Assembly (NCBI RefSeq): GCF_020740795.1
Contig: NC_067294.1
Location: forward strand, 5,270,001-5,334,000
DNA from: Apus apus
Lineage: Eukaryota > Chordata > Aves > Apodiformes > Apodidae
Direction of reading: 5' to 3'
DNA length: 64,000 bases
Shown: positions 37,201-48,926 of the stretch, one piece after another
Layout: each line of letters starts with the position of its first letter
Numbering within the stretch: position 1 is the stretch's first letter
The notes under the pieces: model-generated
Told to the model about the DNA's origin: nothing
Databases searched by the model: none
Seen by the model: only the letters and a program-made list of their open reading frames with translations
Translations under genes and position numbers: made by a program

Positions 37201-40200
37201 GCCCTGAACTGGACAGCCCCTCTCTATGCCCTGGCTCCCAGTGAACTGTGGGAAATTAGGATTTTGTGCTTTGCAATAAGTTTTGGGCATTGCTGATGGT
37301 CTCAGGCCCCTAAGGTGGAGGTGGATGCTGTGTTTGCATCCAACAGGTAATCTGTGTTTCCCTAGGAATAACTCCTGTTGCATGCATTGCAGCCATGCTC
37401 AGACAAAAACGCTTCAAGTGCAGCACTCTCATGGAAGACAATTCTGGGGATATTTGAGGGCCGCTGTGAAGCAAACCTACATCTGGTCTGTGAAAGAACT
37501 GGTGGAAAGGGGCACAGTGTAAGTCAAACAGTGCCCAGCAAACTGGCTCAATGCCGAAGGAAGCCACAAAATCTTTGTACAACCCATGGAAACCATCAGG
37601 ATTTCTTTAGCTTATGTGCAGACCAAACTTGCACCTATTGTCTTGTCTTGGGTAACTCTGACCTTCTGGTCCCAGAAGTTTTCTGTAAAGTTCCCATTCC
37701 CAGGGACACTTCCTAGCCTGTGTGAATGGTACCAGGTGGATGTGTTACCTTCTTCCTCCTCAGTGCTGTGTTTCCCTGTCTCATCCCATCTACCTGCTAG
37801 TGCTCTGCTCTGGTTATCTTTGTGTTTTCCTTTCTCTACTTATCTGCCTCCTCCTATTAAAATTAATTTAAAACAGTCTTTACATTGACATTTTATTAGC
37901 TTTGGAAATGACAGGACTTTATTATTTCCTTCAGACACCCTCCCCATTACTGGGGATAAGATCAGTGATCAGCGTAACTTTTAACATCAGTGTATCTTTT
38001 CAGATCACTGTATCATCTAAGATCAGTGTATCTTTCCCCATCCTTTTCCCAAGCATTGCTCTCCAGGGATGTCATTGTAAAGAAACGTGTTTTCCATGAA
38101 AAGCCTACCAGGGCACATGGACACTGGCCCGTTCAGAGATGTGAGCTTGTCTTCCCTCCTGCAGTTCAAAGTTTGAAAGAGCAAAAGTCAGCGGCGTCCT
38201 CCTGCTGGTGACCCGCCCTGCCTGCTCCCTGGCAGCCTGGTGTCACCCGTGTCCTGCAACCCTGACCTGCTGGGTTTTCCACTCACTTCTTGCCAGTTCT
38301 CCAGAGGAGGAGTCTGAAAGGCTCTACTCCTGTCTCCTCGAAATGCCAGGACAGCAATAGCGATGTGGCAATGCCCTGCAGGGATTAAGGAAGGAGGAAT
38401 TCTTCAGGGAATTGAGAAGGTACCAGCTGAAAGTGCGGGAGGTTTCTCTGTCTGGTAACAGTCAAGGCAAGAAAAGTTCCCAAAAACACAATTATTCAAA
38501 GCCGTGGTTCACTTGTAAACAGAGAATTGCCTCTCATCTCGGGGCCACAATGAGAGAACAGCGTGATCCCCAGTTGTTTATCAGTGTAGTGTGGAACGAG
38601 GCAGATCTCTTGTGGCAAAGCCTGAACACACCTAAACGGTTTTCTTTGACAGTGTCATGTTTGCCATGTGGTAGCTGCCATCCCTCCTTCTTTCATCACC
38701 TCTGCCCTTGCCATGGTCTGTAGTTTGGTCTAAAAATATCACCTTCTTAGCTGCCAGAGCACTTAAATCTCTATGCATGGTTCTTCTGTTCTCTTTATTC
38801 CCCAGCCCCCCCCCTTTTTTTTTTTCCCCCTTTTTTCTTTCTTTCTGGACGATCTATCTCTCTCATGCTGATTTTATATTCCTTGTATGTAAACTCAAAT
38901 TTCTCAAAAATCACAGTGTAAGATGTGCTTTTAGCATTTTTTATTTATTATTTTTTCTTTTAACTTAGGCTGTTCTGTTCCCCTCGATGACAAAGCAGCA
39001 CAGGCAGGAGCGGGTGTCAGGGCTGCCTGCCTGTGCCATGATTCAGCAGGTTGTAAAAGGAAAGAAGGTCTTCTTTTTTGGGAAAGGGTGGGAGAGAAAG
39101 GGAGGCATGTGTGACAGGCATATGTGTGTGTGTGTGTGACTTCCTGGTGCTTGTGTGATTGCAGCAATAGTATCGTACTGTCCTGCAAGTTATGTTGGAG
39201 TTGATAACCTGTTTCAAAAGAGAAGCTTGAAAGATCTTTGGTGAAAAACTGGATTTTGCCTAGACTGGGGAGGCAGCCTGCTAAATTATACTGCTTTGTT
39301 ACCCTTAAAAGTATCCCTCTGTGCTGTTTTTAGTTTCTTATTTAAAGCACTTGGTATCTCCCGTGCTGCCTGTTGTTTGTGGCTGTTTCTCTGCCTGTCT
39401 GCATCATCTGTTCAGACTCTGGGTGTAGCTCAGTCAAGAGGCAGGTTTAGAAGCCAGCTTGGTGTCTTTCTGGAAATACATGAGCATTGGATTCCAAATT
39501 TCAGTGTAAACAGGGATTTGCTGATTTAATTTATGCTGAGCCTTATTTCTGAACGCCAGGGCCCTGCTTGCATTGTCCTAACACGGTGGAATTTTCTCTG
39601 TGGGGAGACGTGTTGCTGACTCATGGCATCAACTCCAAACAGATTTATGTTTACAAAAAAAAAAACCCAACACCAAAACCCTCTGTTCTTTCTTCCTTCT
39701 TCCCACCCCTCCCAGCAATAGCGGATTCGGTATCCCTGCAGGATGCCTCCTATCTGCTGGAACAGGCTGCAGCCCACAGACCACACAGGAGCTTGCTTTA
39801 AACCGAGCAGCTCAGATACCGTTTTCTCAGCTGGAGCAGCTCAGATACAACTTAGAGCAGTGTTACTGACAGGGCAACAGGACCGGTTTCCTCCTGGCAC
39901 GGCCCCTTTCCTCGCCATCCCGCACGGCTGTGCATGCACTCACAGCCTCCTGGAGTTGAATCTTGCTCTGACAGATCCTGGTGAGCTCCCATGCAAACCC
40001 GTTACCTCCCCTGCCTCCCAGCGAGTGCAGCAGGGACCGTTATTCCTGCATTTCCCGCTGCTTCTGCACTTGTTCGGATGTGTCAACGCCGAGCACTCAC
40101 ACACGATTTCCCCTCGACACGATGCCAACTTCGGAAAGGCAGCACGGGCACTAACAAGGCCTTGGAGCAGCAGCCTCAGCAGCACCGCGACGTCCCCAAC

Positions 40201-40380
40201 GCGCCGCGCGTCGGGTTTGACCGTTTGCTTAAAACTTCAGCTTGTAATTAAGCAAAAAATAGATACGCTGAGCTTTCTGAATAGGAGAGAGACAGGAAGG
40301 AAAAGTTGAAAACCCTGTTCCAAGGAGCTAAGGGCAGAGAGGACAGAAGCAAAGGTGAGCTTGCTGTTCAGAGTCAAGGT
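34256..40380. other. Intergenic interval left of the CANX island
   Basis: About 6 kb with no recognised gene. A long plus-strand open frame at 36360-36989 has no recognisable family and an ordinary, cysteine- and glycine-rich low-grade composition. (CAAA)n near 37141-37157, pyrimidine-rich runs near 38800-38850 and a TG repeat at 39123 are the only repeats seen. Confidence 0.4.
39123..39138. repeat. (TG)8 microsatellite
   Basis: Eight TG units in intergenic sequence. Confidence 0.8.
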
Positions 40381-40514
40381 GCGCAGACCCCCAGACGGAC
40401 CGCCCGGGTGAGCCCCCCGGCAGCTCCAGCTGCACCGGCAGAGCCGGGGACCCTCCCCTGGGCCGGGGGGCAGCCCGGGGCCGCTGGGGTCCGGCCGCAG
40501 GGTCTGCGGCCGCG

Positions 40515-40653
40515 GCGGGACGGGGCGGGACGGGGCAGGACGGGACGGGGCAGCAGGACGGGAAGGGGCAGCAGGACGGGGCAGGACAGGGCAGCAGGAC
40601 GGGGCAGCAGGACGGGACGGGACAGCAGGACGGGGCAGGACGGGGCAGGACGG
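40515..40653. repeat. G-rich tandem repeat upstream of CANX
   Basis: About a dozen imperfect 10- to 15-bp units are built on GGACGGGG or GCAGGACGGG. G is on the plus strand, which is the CANX non-template strand. The dense GGG/GGGG runs could form G-quadruplexes. The array sits about 150 bp upstream of the ERSE and 400 bp upstream of the presumed CANX start. Confidence 0.85.
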
Positions 40654-40806
40654 CGCTGCCCGCAGCCCGCCCCGCAGCCCCTGCCCCCAGGGCCGGGGGT
40701 CCCGCCCCCAGCGCCGCCGCAGCGGCCGGACCGTTGCGTCCCCGCCCCCTTCCCAACCGCCTCCCGCCCCCGGCCAATCACCCGACACTTCCTGCAACCC
40801 CAGCAG

Positions 40807-40825
40807 CCAATAGCAGCCCTCCACG
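40807..40825 (+). promoter_or_regulatory. CANX: ER stress response element (ERSE-I)
   Basis: CCAAT at 40807-40811, exactly nine bases, then CCACG at 40821-40825. This is a perfect match to the ERSE consensus CCAAT-N9-CCACG bound by NF-Y with ATF6 or XBP1. It lies about 200 bp upstream of the presumed CANX start, which fits induction of an ER lectin chaperone by the unfolded protein response. Confidence 0.85.
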
Positions 40826-40999
40826 AAGGGCAGCGCCGTTGGGGCGGGTTTTGGGGCGGGCAGGCGGTTGAGTGGCGGGGCTGAGAGCCAATCGGGACGC
40901 CGGGCGGGCGGCGGGGGGGCCGGGCGCGCCCGCTCTCGGCCAATGGGAGAGGCGGAGCGAGGTGGGCCGGGGGCGGGGCCGGCGCGCGGTAGATAGGCG

Positions 41000-41074
41000 G
41001 GCGGCTGCGGCGCTGGGCCGGCGGGCACGTGACGGAGGCGAGGGCGGCCGGGGCGGCGGGCGGGCCGCGGCGCG
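41000..41074 (+). other. CANX: Probable non-coding exon 1 of CANX
   Basis: A GC-rich segment ends at a consensus donor (GCG|GTGAGT, intron from 41075). The first coding exon begins 3 nt before the ATG at an acceptor (48921-48923), so a separate 5'UTR exon is required. This is the best donor in the island. The left boundary is a guess. Confidence 0.55.
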
Positions 41075-44000
41075 GTGAGTGTCCCTGGCCCCGCAACCGG
41101 CCCGGGATGGGGCAGCGCGCCCGCCCGCGGGGCGTGCCCGGGGGCTGGCGGGGGGAGCCCCGGGAAGCCGGGGCCTGCCGGGGGGCGTTTGGCGGGCAGG
41201 GCCCGGCGGGGTGTTACGGAGTCTCGGGGGTGGTGGGCGGCGCGGGGTCGTGTCGGCGCCGTGGGGCGGGAAGGCCGGTGGGTCCCTGGGGGCGGGGGGA
41301 GGCGGGGGTCCCCGGGAGCCGCGGCGAGGGGAGCCGCTGTTCTTGGGAAGGCCCCGGGGCTGCTGCAGGCCCCGCTGGTGCCCGCTTGGCCCCGCTAGGC
41401 CTGCGGGAGGCCTGGCGGGAGCGGCGGGTCTTCTGGTAAGTTCTGGGCTGGGCAGCGCCGGAGCGGGGCCGGCAGGGCGTGGGGTTGTCCCCCCTCCCGG
41501 CGGGGTGGGACGGGGAGCGGCTCTGAGGGAGAGGGAGGTGTGGGTCGGAGGTGGATGTGGGTTGGCGCGTGGTTCGGGTTTTACCTGGCGCCGTGTTCTA
41601 ACGTCGACTTGCGATTGTGTGGAAATTGTCTGGAGCTGCCTGAAAACGGTCCCTGTGAGCCCCGCGGAGCTCGAAGGGGAGCGTGGGCCGGGCGCGGGCT
41701 GTGCGAGGGGAGGTAGAAGCCTCTGGAAGAGGAGGTGTTGGAGGCATAACAGGTGGGCAAGATGAGGCAGTTGGACGGCTGGGAAGGCCAAAGGTGAAGG
41801 ACAGACCGAAGCAGCAAGGTCTGAGAATTTGAGAGACTTAAAGCACATGCTTTGATTTTTACCACTCAAATGTCATTTGTGTTGGGTGTCTTTGTAGTAG
41901 TGCATGAATGACATCGCAGTTGTAATTGTTAGCTGAGGGTTGTATTGTATGCCTTTGAAGCAGAAACACCCCACAGCTTTGAATTAAAATAGCCTATTTC
42001 TGCCCTGTACTGATTCTGAAGAGCCAGCTTTCACATCCAGTTTTGTGGTTAAGAACTTTCTAGGCTGTAGAAAGAGAAACACTGCGGATGATTTGGCTGT
42101 GAAGAGAAGCAGCCGTGTATTAGTAGTAGTATTAGTAATGATAAAGGTCCAGACCGTATTATTAGTGTTAATGTAATTAATGCTGCAGTGTTTCTTCAGA
42201 GCATCATGGAAAACTCTTTCTGGAAGTCCTTTAGAATATGTTAGATGATGAAAACTAGTCTCTAGGAGTGTAATGTATTTATAAATGCAGTATGTTTACT
42301 TAACATTCTCCAATAAGGAGAGATAACACACAGGTTTATGGGGACATTTTACCCACTGTGATTTGGGTTGCTGCTAAAATATTACAGGGAGATAGTGGAA
42401 CTATAAGAATGTCTGATATATAACAGATAAAATGCTAGTTAAATACAGGTTGAAATGTGTTGCTCCAGATTCATTCTGATGAACTTGAAATTACTTCAAA
42501 AACCTTACTCTTGGTTTGGTCATATTATGTGGGCTTATACAAAACACTTAACAAAATTAGGAAAAGCCTTGAGTTATGCACTGTGTTTATAACTAATCTC
42601 AGTATTTCTAGTTTAAAAAGAAAATATTATGAAGGGAATACTTGCACAAGTCCCAGGCAACAACACAAGCTGCGTATAAGATGTAAACTGCTTCCTGGTA
42701 TCAGCAGCCCTCCTAGGAAGGAAACCCAATGCAGAACAGTAAGAAAGCTTGCAGCTTCCGTTAGGTCACCCTCTCATTTGATGTGCTGCAGCACTTCCCC
42801 CTAAGTAAAAGAATAAATCCTTTCTTGAGAATAAACACACTGTGACTTGTACATAGCCCTGCCTTTTACTTCCTTTTCTGGTCTTTCATTTTTCTGCCTC
42901 TAGTAGTCATCATGGTGGCAGCCTGTGCTTGCTGGAATGTATTCTAGAGCAGGGCAAACTTGAATTGATTTTTAGGCATGATGGTCTGAAAGATCTTGGG
43001 GCACCTCCAGATCTCCCCCTGCCTAATGTAATTGTGCTAGCAGCCCATCTGTTTTATGGTCAAAAAGCCTTGCAGTTTTGCCTTTGCCATCCAAGGACTT
43101 CCAGTTCTGCAGGAATGATTTCTTTGCTGACAAACAGTACATGGTGTTTTCTCCCTTACTGTATCTGCACTGTTGCACATTATTTTTAGAAACTGGCATA
43201 TTTGAAATGCTTATTAAAAATGAGCTTTGTTGCTGTCACCTTTCACACCTAATCTTTTGCCTGGTGTGTGCTCCTTAGAACCCGAACAGAAGGCAGTTTT
43301 TTCTGTGGGGCTGCTGAGCTCTCTGGGAGAGGTCTGGCTAATCCTTTGCAGACTTTCCTCAAATCTTACGTAGCACAGTATCCTAGCCAGTCTCCTTTAA
43401 AAACAAAAACTAAGGAAGGGGGAGACGATGACTCTGGCCAGTTGTGAGCAAGGCTGTTTTAGTTTAGCCTTGTCTGCTGTTCATTGAGTTATGGCAACAA
43501 TGAACAGTGAGCAGTGTTGGAGGCAGAATCTTCACAGTGCTGGGAGTTGCCTAGCTGCAAAACTAGGCACTGAGGGAAAAGTGTTGTCTGCATGATATAA
43601 ATGGCTGCATATATATGACCATAACTTTTTTATATCTCTCTCAGAGGGGTAGTGAGATCATGTACTGGTTGCTGAAATTACAGTGTTTGGCTATACAGTT
43701 ATTCAGCTTTGCTGTAGATCTCCCAAATCTGCCTAAAGACAGGTCTGTCTTTAGCATGGATGACACAACTGCTCATGAAACTATGGCATTAAGCTGACTC
43801 TGCTGCCAACAGCTTAATTTCTTTTATCCTTGGCTACTTACTTTGTCTCACAGTACTTTCACTTGTCCTGCTGCAACACCTTTTGCCTTTGCATGCTGGG
43901 TTGGACTGGGGTATTGACTCAGGGTTAAAATAACACAGCAGAAGGACTTCGAGCCATCTTAAACCAGCTGCTGGTTCATCATGAGGCTGTGTAAACAGTT

Positions 44001-47000
44001 ACCCTGGCACCGCAGAGGAGCCAGGATGTGGAGGTGGAGGGATTGTGAGATGTAGAAAAGGTTTCCTCTGCTATTCTGTAGTTCTGATGTTAAGAAACTA
44101 GTGGACCACGAAGTAAGAGTCACCAAGCCTTTGCTCAGAAACCATCTCAGCCTTACTGTTCTTCTTGCTTTTTGTGTGTGTGGTGATGAATTTCTTTTGT
44201 GCCTTTGAGTTTTGCTTTCATAATTCTTGCCTTGCATGAAGACTCGTTGTGCTTGTTTTTACTGGTGTGCCTCCACTGTAAATACCATACTGAAATCAAG
44301 GATTTGGAACACAGGACTTGGCTAACAAATTTTGCTCTTCCTATATTTAAGTCATTCAGCTGTCACTTCAGATACTGCTGAAATAGAAACCACTGATGCT
44401 CTTCCACTTAAATTGCTGAGCTGTAGTTCATAGTGAGTGACTAATTTTTAATAAGACCTATTTAATCTGACTTAATTCTTCTAAAAAAAAAAAAAGAGGA
44501 GTAAACTAGATAGCCAGTAGCAACTCAAATGTAGTTATACATTTTGAAATATGCAGCATTAAGAGCTGGCTTGATGAACCACTCAAATAGATTAGTAACC
44601 AAGGAGATGATGAAACTGGTTTTTCAGGCTCTGTTTGACCTGACAGGGAAGTTACTTTCTAAATAGTATGTTCTGGAAGTATGATAGCAAAGGACTAAAC
44701 CATCCTTTGAGTGGGCCCTTTTGCTGTCTGTCCTTCCCCAGGACATGTATGTTAGAGAGAATGATGGCAACAAGCTGCTGTGTGGGTCAAGTGTTTCCAA
44801 TATCAGGCCAATAATTAAGAACTTTCCCCTTTATGTCCAGTGAAAGGGGAGTTCTAAATCAAAATTAATCACTGAAGCTGCATGACTTCTTGAAAGCTTT
44901 GAAATCCAAAGGTAGCAATCACTTAGCTCTGTGTTTTAAGAGTTTCCACTTCTATGGCAAGAAACTGATCCTGTCTCTGCATCTCGCTCAAATTTGGTTT
45001 AGTTTTTAGTTTGTAATAACCAGACTGTACAGCTGTTCCATTTTCAGTGCTCTGCTCTAGCTCATGTGAATTCCAGGGGAAAATGCTTCAACCTTTTGAC
45101 AATCAGGTGAACAGTGCTTAAATGTCATCTCTACACTTTCTAGTGTAGAAGCTGGCTGTGAATGGAGACAGAGAACAAATGGTTGTTAGTCCTGGCAGTC
45201 TTCACTTCTCTTCCTAGTTAGTCCTTTGGTATTATAGTGCACTAGTTTTCCCTTTGATCCAAGGGGTGTGCCAGTGTCTCAAAACTCTATAAAAAAAAAA
45301 AATAAATAGATGAAGTTTTAGTCATCTCTGACTTGAAACATTGTTATGGTGAAAATGAGGGTTGTGCTGAAGTAGAATGGAGATGTCAGAAGCTCTTTGC
45401 TATCATGAAAGGGTTCCTTTGTTAAAGGCTTTTGGCAGTTGCATGATTAGAAATACACTAACCTTCAGAAATACTACACAGTTAAACCTGAAGAAGGAAA
45501 GGCAGAGCCAAAAATGGCTAATGATAATTGCTTGGAAGTTGGACACTTCAAGAGATAAATCTGATGTTAATAGAGAAAGTGGCTGAGCATCTGAAGGCTA
45601 GACTACATTTGAGGTGACTAATTGAACCCCTGTAGTTGCTAACCACTTAAAGCTCCACAGAAAATGTTCTATACTTGTTTTGTATAAAACCTTAGTTTCT
45701 TCTCTCTCCCCTTCCTTCTCTGTCTTCTCTTTAGGAATAACCTAATTTACTAGGGGATAATCATGTTTATGTTGTGTCCCTAAGGATTGTGTGAAGTTGA
45801 AATTTTCTTCTGTAGCAGCATATCCATTATGGATAGAGATAGCTTTTTAAATACAAAAAATGTGTGCTTCACTTAAATTGCTTTTCTGAGAACATAGTGT
45901 CTTTTTATTTCTCACTATTTAGTTAGTTTGTGTATTGTTACAGATTAACAGAATAAGGAGCTGGTATGACAACTGGTAGTTGCAGGAGATGCTACCAGTC
46001 TGTACTTGGGGTGTATGAATGGCAGCTTATGTTGAATTTGGGAATGATTTAATAAGTAGGAGGTGTCCTAAACAGCTTTCTCTAGGGATACAAACTTGTG
46101 AATACTTCTTGCCAAGGATTATAAAGAGGCAAGGACATACAACTGGATTAGATTCTTATAATGTTCTTTTTTGGGGGGGAGATAAAGAAAAACTTCCTTG
46201 GGAATGTGAACAGAACTTGTAGCTTGAAATGAGGCTTCCCAGGCCTCATTTGAGACAGAGCGTTAACCAATAAATGCAGACATACAGAGTAGACACCTGT
46301 GGCTGCACAGGTGTGCAGAGTGGCTTATCTTCTGCCCCTGCTATGTAGGTCACTGGTAGAATTGTCTGGTTTCACTAGGATGCTTTGACAGAAGAATTTC
46401 TGGAGCAGCCTTGCCTGCAGGATGAGGCTGGGTACCTTTGCCACTTAGGTGCTAGCATTTACCAAAGTCCATTTGCTGCTGGCAGATATTTCCAAAGGGT
46501 TGTAGTCGGGGTGAGCTTGTGAAGTAGGTAGTTGTGTGGAGTTGGTACTGGCCTGAGAGTTCTGGGTATGTTCTAGTTCTTTCAACAAAACTTTACTGCT
46601 GGTTGGCTAGTGGTGAGACTACTTAAGGGATTACTTGTGTGCTAAATCATTAATATCCTTTGCACAGGCTCAAGAGGAGGTGTGGAGAAACTCCTTCCTC
46701 TTAGAAGGACAGAAGAGTATTGGCTTATCTTTAACCTTGCTGTATTTTAAAGATTAATTTCCTTGTATCACTTTCCAAATAATGAAATGGTGCTTCTATC
46801 TGCATAATATAATCTGAAAGCAGTTAAAAAGACTTGGGGTAAGATGTTCCTGAATTTAACTCTGTTAAAAATTTATTTAGTGAGGCCTTGTTGATAAGCT
46901 AAGGTAAAATGCAGCCTTTCCAGTGAAATGGTGTCCTTATGCCTTCTCATCTGTAGTTGCTTCCCTCACACAGGACACATTCAGAGCTCTAAAGATCACT

Positions 47001-48923
47001 TTTCTCAAATGACATTTTGTGCTCTTCTTTTCTGTACAGTTTTTATGCCAGTGGGCATGAGTTTATTCAGAGAACTGCTGTGTGTGCAAGAGGAACTTGA
47101 ATTTCCAAGGGAATTGATGTGTGCTTGACAGTTTTCATTCCTTGGTTTTGTACTGTGGTTCCCACATTAGGAATAAGAGCCATGAGCTGCTGTCATGTCT
47201 GTAATGGTTTTCAATTTTGGCTGTATACTCTGCATTAAGCAAACAAGCTTTGCTCATATGTAATAGTTGGAAGTTTTTTGTCAGCTGTTCATGGTGTAAG
47301 TGGTGTCCTTTAGCTCTGAGGTGTTTTGGTGCAGTTGCCTGAACTGTGAGAGTGGCTGGAGGGCTGTGAGTGTGAATTTAGACTGTAATCCTCAAGGCCA
47401 TAACTATTGTTAGAAAACTGGCTGCAATTGCATGTTGCTGTAGTGACAAACTGGACATGACCTCAGCACAAGTCTTTAAAATACAGTTGAGTTGTAGTTA
47501 TAAAACATCCTCTCTGTCATTAGCAGTGAGTTAAAGAATAATCTAAGAACAGTAGATGTGGTCTGCAGTGTAGTTTTGGAGTATGGCATAGTGCTGATAA
47601 GCCTTCAAGACTGTAGATACTTTTCACTGCCTAAACATGCTTTGGAAAGTTGAAAGTTTGTTTTCTAGCATGAACTTAGCCCCCTCCAGGCACTGTTAAC
47701 TCTGCTTGAGTTGTGTTTGCAAGTCTGCAGGGCTGCAGCTTAAGGCAGAAGTGTAAGGAAGGAGGGGATGTTTGGTTTTTTAGTTGCTTTTGTAAAAGTA
47801 TTCATCTCAGTTACAACTCTGGTTTTGGAAGAAAAATTTGGAATGTGATTCAAAGGAGAAAAGATGAGCAAGGCACAGGTTGTTTTTATGGGTTTTGTTG
47901 GGAGATAAAACTGAGCAGCATGCTAGCTAGGAGTGTAGCCTTCTGCATCAACCTAAAGGTGCAGATCTTGCAGTTTTTCTAGCAAGAAAGTTGAAATAAA
48001 ACCCTATTTTACTTAGAAGATCTTTTGAGCTACAACTTGCCAAGATCAACCATATTTTAGGTGTGACAGTGTGCTGGGCACTTTATAAATTAGTTGAATT
48101 TTCTGGTCTCTGATTTGTGGTGTTTTAATTCTGTAAAGCCTCTGTTAACAGAGATTCTTATTCTTTGGCCATCCTGTTAAATTAGAGATCAAAAAAGAGG
48201 AATCAAATTAACAGTCTGTGGAGTAGAAAGACATTTTCTCCTGGGTCTGCCTCAGTAGCTTCAACTGCTTCTAGACATCTGCTAGTAGTATCAATGACTG
48301 TTGGCAGTGGTTCCAGAATAAAACCTGGAGAAGGGGACTGATGAATGAAAATGCCAGTGTCACACAGTTGAAAGGACAAAAAAAATATTGACCAGGAGAT
48401 AGAGGATTGATTACGTGGTAGATTACTCTGCTTGGAAGAGCTAGCTAGTTGTATTTCAGTTCCTGAACTGAAAGGAAATTTCAGTTTCAGACACTGAAGG
48501 ACATTTAAAGTCCCTCATAAGTACCAAATAGGGTTGTGGGGTTTTGTTGGGTTTTTTAGGCTTTTGCAGTTACATAGATTATGATGTGGTGTGTGTGTGT
48601 GTCTGCTGTTCTGCTCATGGACTGGGGCAGTGTAAGAGCAAAGTTATGACACTTCTGCATGATTTGCATTCATGTTCCTCCACTCAGTTGATGTCTGTTT
48701 TGCATTAAATACTTGAGTTTTACGTTGTATTTATCTCCAGCTTTTAGAGCTGTCTCAACCAGCCAAATGCAGTAAACAGCAGAGCTGGAAAGAGAAGTTT
48801 TCACTTTTCAATTGTATGAGGAAGCACTTTACATTTTGTCTTGAATGTTTTTTTTTTAATCAAGAAGCAGTGCTTCATTCTGTGTGCAGTGTTGGCTTGA
48901 CCTCTTTGCCATGTCTTACACAG
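41075..48923 (+). other. CANX: CANX intron 1 (about 7.8 kb)
   Basis: The interval between the island donor and the coding-exon acceptor has no recognised gene. Its first few hundred bases are still CpG-rich, and the rest is AT-rich with poly-A at about 44484 and 45291 and a GT run at 48589. The 363-codon minus-strand open frame across 40778-41869 is a composition artefact. Confidence 0.55.
48589..48602. repeat. (GT)7 microsatellite
   Basis: Short GT run in CANX intron 1. Confidence 0.7.
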
Positions 48924-48926
48924 ATC

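Larger units (their letters stand above)
40380..41500 (+). promoter_or_regulatory. CANX: CpG island / promoter of CANX
   Basis: This TATA-less GC-rich island carries four CCAAT boxes on the plus strand (40774, 40807, 40888, 40940), GC boxes around 40841-40861 and a CACGTGAC E-box near 41026. The set suits an NF-Y/Sp1 promoter for a constitutive ER chaperone. The presumed start is near 41000. Confidence 0.8.

Noticed and set aside
40778-41869. Minus-strand open frame of 363 codons over the CANX island
   Set aside because: Low-complexity Pro/Arg/Ala sequence in a CpG island, overlapping the CANX promoter and first exon, with no homology.
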